The translations under genes and the position numbers were made by a program. A stretch of DNA of 56,774 nucleotides from Prolixibacteraceae bacterium (GTDB taxonomy: Bacteria; Bacteroidota; Bacteroidia; Bacteroidales; Prolixibacteraceae). The notes below the pieces were generated by a model. The model was not told the origin of the DNA and ran no database searches. It saw nothing but the letters and a program-made list of their open reading frames with translations. Positions 51,708 to 56,774 of this stretch are shown here, piece by piece (positions within the stretch are counted from its first letter, which is position 1; each line of letters begins with the position of its first letter). Location: assembly GCA_018648265.1 (NCBI GenBank), contig JABGRN010000026.1:1-56774 (forward strand), read 5' to 3'.

Positions 51708-53033
51708 ATGAGCAATTCTCCATTTGACAAAGAAATTGTTGATCAAAAAATAAAACAACTTCGCATACCTGAAGTTGGCAAAGCATCAATCCGCGAAATT
51801 GTTGCCCTGGTAAATTTGGTTGAAGAAGAAACAGGGCAGAAATATATCAGAATGGAAATGGGAGTCCCCGGATTACCTCCTGCAGAAATTGGTGTAAATG
51901 CTGAAATAGAAGCACTTAAAAAGGGAGTGGCATCCATTTATCCAATGGTCAACGGGATAAAACCGCTAAAAGAAGAAACCGCGAAATTTGTTAAGAATTT
52001 TATGAACATAGATGTTACAGCCGAAGGGTGTATTCCAACAGTTGGCTCGATGCAGGGAACATACTCAGCGTTACTGGCTGCCGGAAATACCAATTTTAAA
52101 AAGGATACAACTTTGTTTATCGATCCGGGATTTCCGGTGCAAAAACAGCAAATGTTGGTTTTAAATCAGAAATTTGAAACCTTCGATGTATTTAATTTCA
52201 GGGGGGAAAAGTTAAAGGCAAAACTCGAAAATTATCTTGCCAAAGGAAATATAAATTCCATCATTTACTCAAATCCGAACAACCCAACCTGGATCTGTTT
52301 TACCGAAGATGAATTACAAATTATTGGCGAACTGGCAACTAAGTACGACGTAATTGTGATGGAAGATCTGGCTTATTTTGGAATGGATTTCCGGCACGAT
52401 TTATCAAAACCCGGCGAACCTCCCTACCAGGCTACTGTAGCCAATTACACCGATAATTTTATTTTGTTTATTTCCAGTTCAAAAATATTTTCGTACGCAG
52501 GGCAAAGAATTGGTTTAATGGTAATCTCCGATAGTTTGTACAAGCGTGAATATACCGACCTTCAAAAACGTTTTAAAAGCCCGACATTTGGAAGTACAAT
52601 TACTTTGAGAATATTATATTCGCTTTCGTCGGGAACAAGCCATTCGGCACAATGGGCACTGGCAGCCATGTTAAAAGCTGCAAACTACAATCAATTTGAT
52701 TTTGTTGAAGAAATTAAAGAATATGGGAAAAAGGCCAAAGTTATGAAACGGCTTTTTCTCGAAAATGGATTCGAAATTGTTTATAAAAAAGATATGGACG
52801 AACCCATTGCCGATGGTTTTTATTTTACAGTTTCTTATAAAGGAATGACAGGAAACGAACTGGTGGCCAACTTGTTGTATTATGGAATTAGTGCCATTGC
52901 CCTCGATAATACCGGAAGCAACGAAGAAGGGATTCGCGCCTGCGTATCGTTTGTAAAACGTGAACAATTCGACAATCTAAACGAAAGGCTGAAACTCTTT
53001 GATATAAATTTCCAAGATAAAAGCAACGGTTAA
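51708..53033 (+). CDS. PLP-dependent aminotransferase class I/II
   Basis: The 441-residue enzyme shows the fold-type I pattern: YIRMEMGVPGLPPAEIGVNA, SMQGTYSALLAAG for the cofactor phosphate, IYSNPNNPTWICFTEDELQI, VMEDLAYFGMDF for the Asp that pairs with the PLP ring, and SSSKIFSYAGQRIGLM with the Schiff-base Lys. A GIRACVSF tail keeps the carboxylate-binding Arg. The neighbouring pheA suggests aromatic or branched amino acid transamination, but the specificity is not proven. It has its own 121-bp upstream gap. Confidence 0.88.
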   Translation: MSNSPFDKEIVDQKIKQLRIPEVGKASIREIVALVNLVEEETGQKYIRMEMGVPGLPPAEIGVNAEIEALKKGVASIYPMVNGIKPLKEETAKFVKNFMNIDVTAEGCIPTVGSMQGTYSALLAAGNTNFKKDTTLFIDPGFPVQKQQMLVLNQKFETFDVFNFRGEKLKAKLENYLAKGNINSIIYSNPNNPTWICFTEDELQIIGELATKYDVIVMEDLAYFGMDFRHDLSKPGEPPYQATVANYTDNFILFISSSKIFSYAGQRIGLMVISDSLYKREYTDLQKRFKSPTFGSTITLRILYSLSSGTSHSAQWALAAMLKAANYNQFDFVEEIKEYGKKAKVMKRLFLENGFEIVYKKDMDEPIADGFYFTVSYKGMTGNELVANLLYYGISAIALDNTGSNEEGIRACVSFVKREQFDNLNERLKLFDINFQDKSNG

Positions 53034-53101
53034 ATTCAGTAATTCGAATGGTCATTTTGACTTGTATCTTAAAACTCTAATTTTTTTATCAAACTGTTTG
53101 A

Positions 53102-53668
53102 ATGGATAAAAACAAAGTCATATCCCGATATAATCTTACGCTTGATGTTATTGATAAACTGAATTTGAAAAACAAACCAATCGTTTTAAAAAAGGGCGAG
53201 TCGTTTATCGATTATGGGGAAAAAACAAAAAGGATTGGTATTTTAATTAGTGGCCTTTTATACGCTTCTTATCTTTCGGATAGTGGAAACGAGTGGATAT
53301 CCCGATTTTTTTTCTCGCCAAATAATTTTATTGTAAGTAACCACGAAGGTTTCTATTTTGGGAAGGATTCTACCGAATCTATAAAAGCATACGAAGATTC
53401 AGAATTGATTTATATTGAAAAAGACGAGTTCAAAAATTTACTCGATAACCACCGCGATTTCGAGAGGACAGTACGTATTCTCGCCGAGGAAAGTTATATT
53501 CAGGTTATGGCCAGGGTACATTCTTTTCAATCGTTAAATGCCGAACAACGAATTCGTAAATTTTTTTCGGAGAACCCAGAACTTGGCATGAAACTTCAAC
53601 GACAACATATTGCTTCGTATTTGGGCATTCACCGAAACATTCTCACACGCTTCCTTTATAAAATCTGA
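53102..53668 (+). CDS. Crp/Fnr-family transcriptional regulator
   Basis: The 188-residue protein has an N-terminal cyclic-nucleotide-type beta barrel (about 15-120, VLKKGESFIDYGEKTKRIGI and GLLYASYLSDSGNEWISRFF) and a short C-terminal helix-turn-helix (QRQHIASYLGIHRNILTRFL). There is no Cys cluster for an FNR-type iron-sulfur centre. The gene lies between the aminotransferase and the kor operon and may control either or both. The effector is unknown. Confidence 0.85.
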   Translation: MDKNKVISRYNLTLDVIDKLNLKNKPIVLKKGESFIDYGEKTKRIGILISGLLYASYLSDSGNEWISRFFFSPNNFIVSNHEGFYFGKDSTESIKAYEDSELIYIEKDEFKNLLDNHRDFERTVRILAEESYIQVMARVHSFQSLNAEQRIRKFFSENPELGMKLQRQHIASYLGIHRNILTRFLYKI

Positions 53669-53886
53669 ATTCGCAACATTAGTTGCATTGATTCTATTTT
53701 GAACAAATAGTTTTGTATTCAGAAATTCAAACTCAAATTAATTGTTGTGATAATTTTATAATCTGATAGTAAAAAAACTATTTGCGTTAAAGATTTTAAT
53801 CACAAAAATTTATTTGTAAATAACCTGATTTTTATGGTTATTTTTGAAAGGAAAGGTTTATAATTTTATCGGAAAATTGAATAAAT

Positions 53887-54111
53887 ATGGCAAAAGTAAG
53901 AGGTGCAGTTGTTGTTGACAAAGAAGGGTGTAAAGGGTGCGGAATTTGTGTCGATGCTTGTCCGCAAGATGTTTTGGCGTTGAATAAAGATGTAAACAGT
54001 AGAGGATATCATTATTCTTATATGGAAAACCCTGATGCTTGTATCGGATGTTCGAATTGCGGCGTTGTTTGTCCTGATACCTGTATTACTATTTATCGGG
54101 TAAAAATTTAA
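53887..54111 (+). CDS. korD: 2-oxoacid:ferredoxin oxidoreductase delta subunit, 2[4Fe-4S] ferredoxin
   Basis: This 74-residue protein carries two cluster motifs, CKGCGICVDACP and CIGCSNCGVVCP. It relays electrons from the oxidoreductase core to ferredoxin or flavodoxin. The order delta, alpha, beta, gamma in the following genes is the usual korDABC arrangement. The gene symbol follows that context; a vor or por type specificity is possible. Confidence 0.88.
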   Translation: MAKVRGAVVVDKEGCKGCGICVDACPQDVLALNKDVNSRGYHYSYMENPDACIGCSNCGVVCPDTCITIYRVKI

Positions 54112-54196
54112 ATTTGTTAATTATTATTTGTGATTTATTATTTTGTAGTTAAGATTCATAAATAATTAATAGTCAATAATCAATAAAAAATATAAA

Positions 54197-55285
54197 GTGG
54201 GAGAAATTAGGTTAATGAAAGGGAACGAGGTGCTGGCTGAAGCCGCCATCAGATGTGGGGCTGACGGTTATTTTGGCTATCCCATAACACCTCAGTCTGA
54301 AGTGATGGAGACGTTAATGGCGCGCATGCCGTGGAACGAAACTGGAATGGTAGTGTTACAAGCCGAAAGTGAAGTAGCATCAATTAATATGGTTTATGGC
54401 GGTGCTGCCACCGGTAAAAAAGTTATGACCTCATCTTCAAGCCCGGGAATAAGTTTAATGGCCGAGGGAATTTCGTATATAGCAGGAGCTGAATTACCAT
54501 GTTTGGTAGTTAATGTACAACGCGGTGGACCGGGCCTGGGAACAATCCAACCCTCTCAGGCAGATTATTTACAGGCGGTAAAAGGCGGTGGGCATGGCGA
54601 TTATAAACTGATTGTCCTTGCACCTTCTTCGGTTCAGGAAATGAATGATTTTGTTGATTTGGGCTTCGAACTGGCATTTAAATACCGCAACCCGGCAATG
54701 ATTTTAACCGATGGTGCTATTGGCCAAATGATGGAAAAAGTAGAATTGGCAGATTTTAAACCTCGTTGGACAAAAGAAGAAATTAAGGAGAAATGGGGAA
54801 GTTGGGCCACAACCGGAAAACCGGATTCACGAAATCAGAATGTAATTACCTCGCTTGAAATGGATTCTGATAAAATGGAAAGCAACAACCAGAGGCTCCA
54901 GGATAAGTACAGAAAAATGGAAGAGGAAGAATGCCGTTACGAAGCAATTATGTGCGACGATGCTGAATATATTTTTGTTGCCTACGGAACATCGTCGCGT
55001 GTGTGCCAGAAGTCAGTGGAAATAGCCCGGGAAAAAGGATTAAAAGTGGGTTTGTTAAGGCCAATAACACTTTTCCCCTTTCCAAGTAAAATTATTGGTA
55101 AGCTGGCATGTAAAGCAAAGGGTTTTTTATCGGTTGAAATGAGCGCCGGACAAATGATTGAAGACATCAAGTTATCGGTTTATGATGCAGGTTGCATTGC
55201 CCGGGTCGAGCATTTTGGAAGGATGGGAGGAATAATTCCTTCTCCTGGTGAAGTTGTAAATGCATTGGAACAAAAATTTTTGTAA
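54197..55285 (+). CDS. korA: 2-oxoacid:ferredoxin oxidoreductase alpha subunit
   Basis: GTG at 54197 is taken as the start because it gives GEIRLMKGNEVLAEAAIRCG, the normal family N-terminus; ATG 54215 would cut it short. The 362-residue subunit has the pyrimidine-binding domain (YFGYPITPQSEVMETLM, SSPGISLMAEGISYIAGAEL) and a C-terminal domain II (IFVAYGTSSRVCQKSVEIAR, VGLLRPITLFPFPS). It oxidatively decarboxylates a 2-oxoacid, probably 2-oxoglutarate, to acyl-CoA. The beta gene follows 11 bp later. Confidence 0.9.
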   Translation: MGEIRLMKGNEVLAEAAIRCGADGYFGYPITPQSEVMETLMARMPWNETGMVVLQAESEVASINMVYGGAATGKKVMTSSSSPGISLMAEGISYIAGAELPCLVVNVQRGGPGLGTIQPSQADYLQAVKGGGHGDYKLIVLAPSSVQEMNDFVDLGFELAFKYRNPAMILTDGAIGQMMEKVELADFKPRWTKEEIKEKWGSWATTGKPDSRNQNVITSLEMDSDKMESNNQRLQDKYRKMEEEECRYEAIMCDDAEYIFVAYGTSSRVCQKSVEIAREKGLKVGLLRPITLFPFPSKIIGKLACKAKGFLSVEMSAGQMIEDIKLSVYDAGCIARVEHFGRMGGIIPSPGEVVNALEQKFL

Positions 55286-55296
55286 GAGAAAAAACT

Positions 55297-56085
55297 ATGG
55301 ATATTAAAGATATTATTAAACCCGAAAACCTTGTTTACGACAAATCGAAGGTTCAGATTGATACAATTATGCACTACTGTCCGGGATGTTCGCACGGTGT
55401 TGTCCATAAAATTTTATCTGAACTGATCGAGGAAATGGATATTCAGGAAAAAACTATTGGGATTGCACCTGTTGGTTGCGCAGTTTTTGCATATAACTAC
55501 ATCGATATCGACTGGCAGGAAGCAGCGCATGGAAGGGCACCTGCCGTTGCAACCGGGGTTGTGAGGTTAAACCCCGATAAATTTGTTTTTGCATATCAGG
55601 GCGATGGTGACCTTGCTTCGATTGGTGCTGCCGAAATTTTACATGCCTGCAACCGTGGCGAAAATTTGCTGGTAGTATTTATCAATAATGCTACTTACGG
55701 AATGACAGGGGGGCAAATGGCACCAACCACTTTAAATGGGATGGTTACTTCAACAACACCTGGTGGCAGAAATATAGATTTGAACGGTTACCCAATGAAA
55801 ATTACTGAATTGATTGCACAACTTCCGGGTACTTCGTATGTAACAAGGCAGGCGGTACACACAGCAGGTGCAGTGCGAAAATGTAAACGTTCACTAAAAA
55901 AGGGTATTCAAAATGTGTTAGACAAAAAAGGGACATCGTTTGTTGAAGTTGTTTCAACATGTAGTTCGGGCTGGAAAATGACACCGGTAGATGCTAATAA
56001 TTGGATGGCAGAAAACATGATACCATACTATCCTTTAGGCGATATGAAAGACAGTGTTAAAGGTGGCCCGGTTTCAGAAAATTAA
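55297..56085 (+). CDS. korB: 2-oxoacid:ferredoxin oxidoreductase beta subunit, TPP-binding
   Basis: The 262-residue subunit binds thiamine pyrophosphate and an Fe-S cluster. MHYCPGCSHGVVHKI provides two cluster Cys, and Cys residues at GCAVF and STCSSGW complete the set. The TPP motif is YQGDGDLASIGAAEILHACN ... NNATYGMTGGQMAPTT. It acts with KorA to form acyl-CoA. The gamma gene starts 10 bp after its stop. Confidence 0.92.
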   Translation: MDIKDIIKPENLVYDKSKVQIDTIMHYCPGCSHGVVHKILSELIEEMDIQEKTIGIAPVGCAVFAYNYIDIDWQEAAHGRAPAVATGVVRLNPDKFVFAYQGDGDLASIGAAEILHACNRGENLLVVFINNATYGMTGGQMAPTTLNGMVTSTTPGGRNIDLNGYPMKITELIAQLPGTSYVTRQAVHTAGAVRKCKRSLKKGIQNVLDKKGTSFVEVVSTCSSGWKMTPVDANNWMAENMIPYYPLGDMKDSVKGGPVSEN

Positions 56086-56095
56086 AATTAATATT

Positions 56096-56647
56096 ATGAC
56101 CGAAGAAATTATAATTGCCGGATTTGGCGGACAAGGAGTGCTTTCCATGGGTAAAATACTTGCGTATTCAGGAATTATGGAGGACAAAGAAGTTACGTGG
56201 TTTCCATCGTACGGACCTGAAATGCGTGGTGGAACAGCAAATGTAACTGTAATTTTGAGCGACTCACGTATCAGTTCGCCCATATCGCAAGAGTTCGATA
56301 CTGCCATTATTCTTAACCAGCAAAGTATGGATAAGTTTGAAAAAACAGTAAAACCAGGTGGTACCTTGCTGTACGATCCAAACGGCGTAATTAATCCACC
56401 GACTCGAAAAGATGTGAATATTTTCAAAGTGGAAGGTACAAAAACAGCAGTAGAAATGGGAAACCCAAAGGTTTTTAATATGATTGTTTTTGGCAGCTAC
56501 CTGAAAGTACGGCCAATTTTAAGTTTAGACAATGTTGAAAAAGGCCTTGAAAAATCGTTGCCGGAGAGGTATCACAAACTTATCCCGCTTAACCTTGATG
56601 CCATTAAAAAAGGCCAGGAAATTGTTGAAACAGTTCAATCTGTGTAA
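56096..56647 (+). CDS. korC: 2-oxoacid:ferredoxin oxidoreductase gamma subunit
   Basis: The start is ATG 56096 (MTEEIIIAGFGGQGVLSMGK), the standard opening of this subunit; an open frame extends further upstream only without a good start. The 183-residue protein contains FPSYGPEMRGGTANVTVILS and PKVFNMIVFGSYLKV, the conserved gamma segments. It completes the korDABC operon. After it, 111 bp of untranslated sequence precede the next gene start. Confidence 0.9.
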   Translation: MTEEIIIAGFGGQGVLSMGKILAYSGIMEDKEVTWFPSYGPEMRGGTANVTVILSDSRISSPISQEFDTAIILNQQSMDKFEKTVKPGGTLLYDPNGVINPPTRKDVNIFKVEGTKTAVEMGNPKVFNMIVFGSYLKVRPILSLDNVEKGLEKSLPERYHKLIPLNLDAIKKGQEIVETVQSV

Positions 56648-56758
56648 AACATTTTTGCCAGATTTATTTTTTGATGTTGTTTATTTTAAGGGAAGCGTAA
56701 AAATACTGATTTTCAAAAACCCCTGTTTTCCGCACTAGGACACCTTATTTTGGCCTCA

Positions 56759-56774
56759 ATGAAAAAAATACTGA
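56759..56774 (+). CDS. Start of a gene cut by the window edge
   Basis: ATGAAAAAAATACTGA would encode MKKIL, a typical signal-peptide or leader start, and TATTTTG at 56744-56750 is close to a -7 box. Too little is inside the window to identify it. Confidence 0.3.

Noticed and set aside
56054-56095. Longer N-terminus for the gamma subunit starting at 56054
   Set aside because: It overlaps the korB end and reads unlike the family; the ATG at 56096 gives the standard MTEEIIIAGFGGQG start.

Overview
This AT-rich window comes from a member of the Bacteroidota, most likely a marine or sediment facultative anaerobe of the Marinilabiliales type (lineage inferred, not computed). Supporting signs are TAnnTTTG-type -7 promoter elements, a SusC/RagA-type receptor and other TonB-dependent outer-membrane proteins, many lipoprotein signals, Cys-type sulfatases, NrfHA nitrite reductase and a KorDABC-type 2-oxoacid:ferredoxin oxidoreductase. 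No rRNA, tRNA or CRISPR array was seen.

Layout. 1-1516 is a decayed ArsR-regulated locus. An ArsR repressor has a palindromic operator on each side. The membrane-protein gene after it is broken by two copies of a 122-bp MITE-like element; removing both elements restores one frame. 1536-15985 (all minus strand) is a glycan-degradation cluster: a pectate-lyase-like lipoprotein, a double 3-keto-glycoside-hydrolase (DUF1080) protein, a LamG protein, a Gfo/Idh/MocA dehydrogenase, four Cys-type sulfatases (one with HEAT-like repeats), a cupin, a xylose-isomerase-like TIM barrel and a GH99/71-like hydrolase. Together they suggest de-sulfation of a sulfated polysaccharide coupled to 3-keto (oxidation/elimination) glycoside cleavage. 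16361-19541 is a metal-handling operon: a His/Cys-rich exported protein, a TonB receptor and a periplasmic HMA protein.

19655-24450 is a small defence island. A MntA/HepT toxin-antitoxin pair sits between two ~200-bp direct repeats, one of which is split by a different 174-bp MITE-like element. Then follow four overlapping genes of an ABC-three-component (ABC-3C) type system. The first encodes a two-helix membrane protein whose C-terminal motif is repeated at the N-terminus of the next protein, which looks like a split effector joined by a homotypic motif. The island ends at a group-II-intron-like 3' remnant.

24699-41396 holds an MFS transporter, a DUF1080/PHP-like fusion, uracil-DNA glycosylase, a cytidylate-kinase-like protein, aminopeptidase P, a low-molecular-weight-phosphatase homologue lacking both catalytic residues, a membrane-anchored reductive-dehalogenase-like protein, an orphan SusC, a universal stress protein, an ADP-forming acyl-CoA synthetase and a methyltransferase, with several palindromic and tandem repeats between them. 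41490-47029 holds a PepSY protein, NrfA and NrfH, and a porin-like protein. 47111-56647 holds an ACT protein, a PHP lipoprotein, a broken DinD/BRO-like gene beside a third copy of the 122-bp element, prephenate dehydratase, flavodoxin, an aminotransferase, a Crp/Fnr regulator and the korDABC operon. The main themes are anaerobic redox metabolism, sulfated-glycan use and recent small-element mobility.
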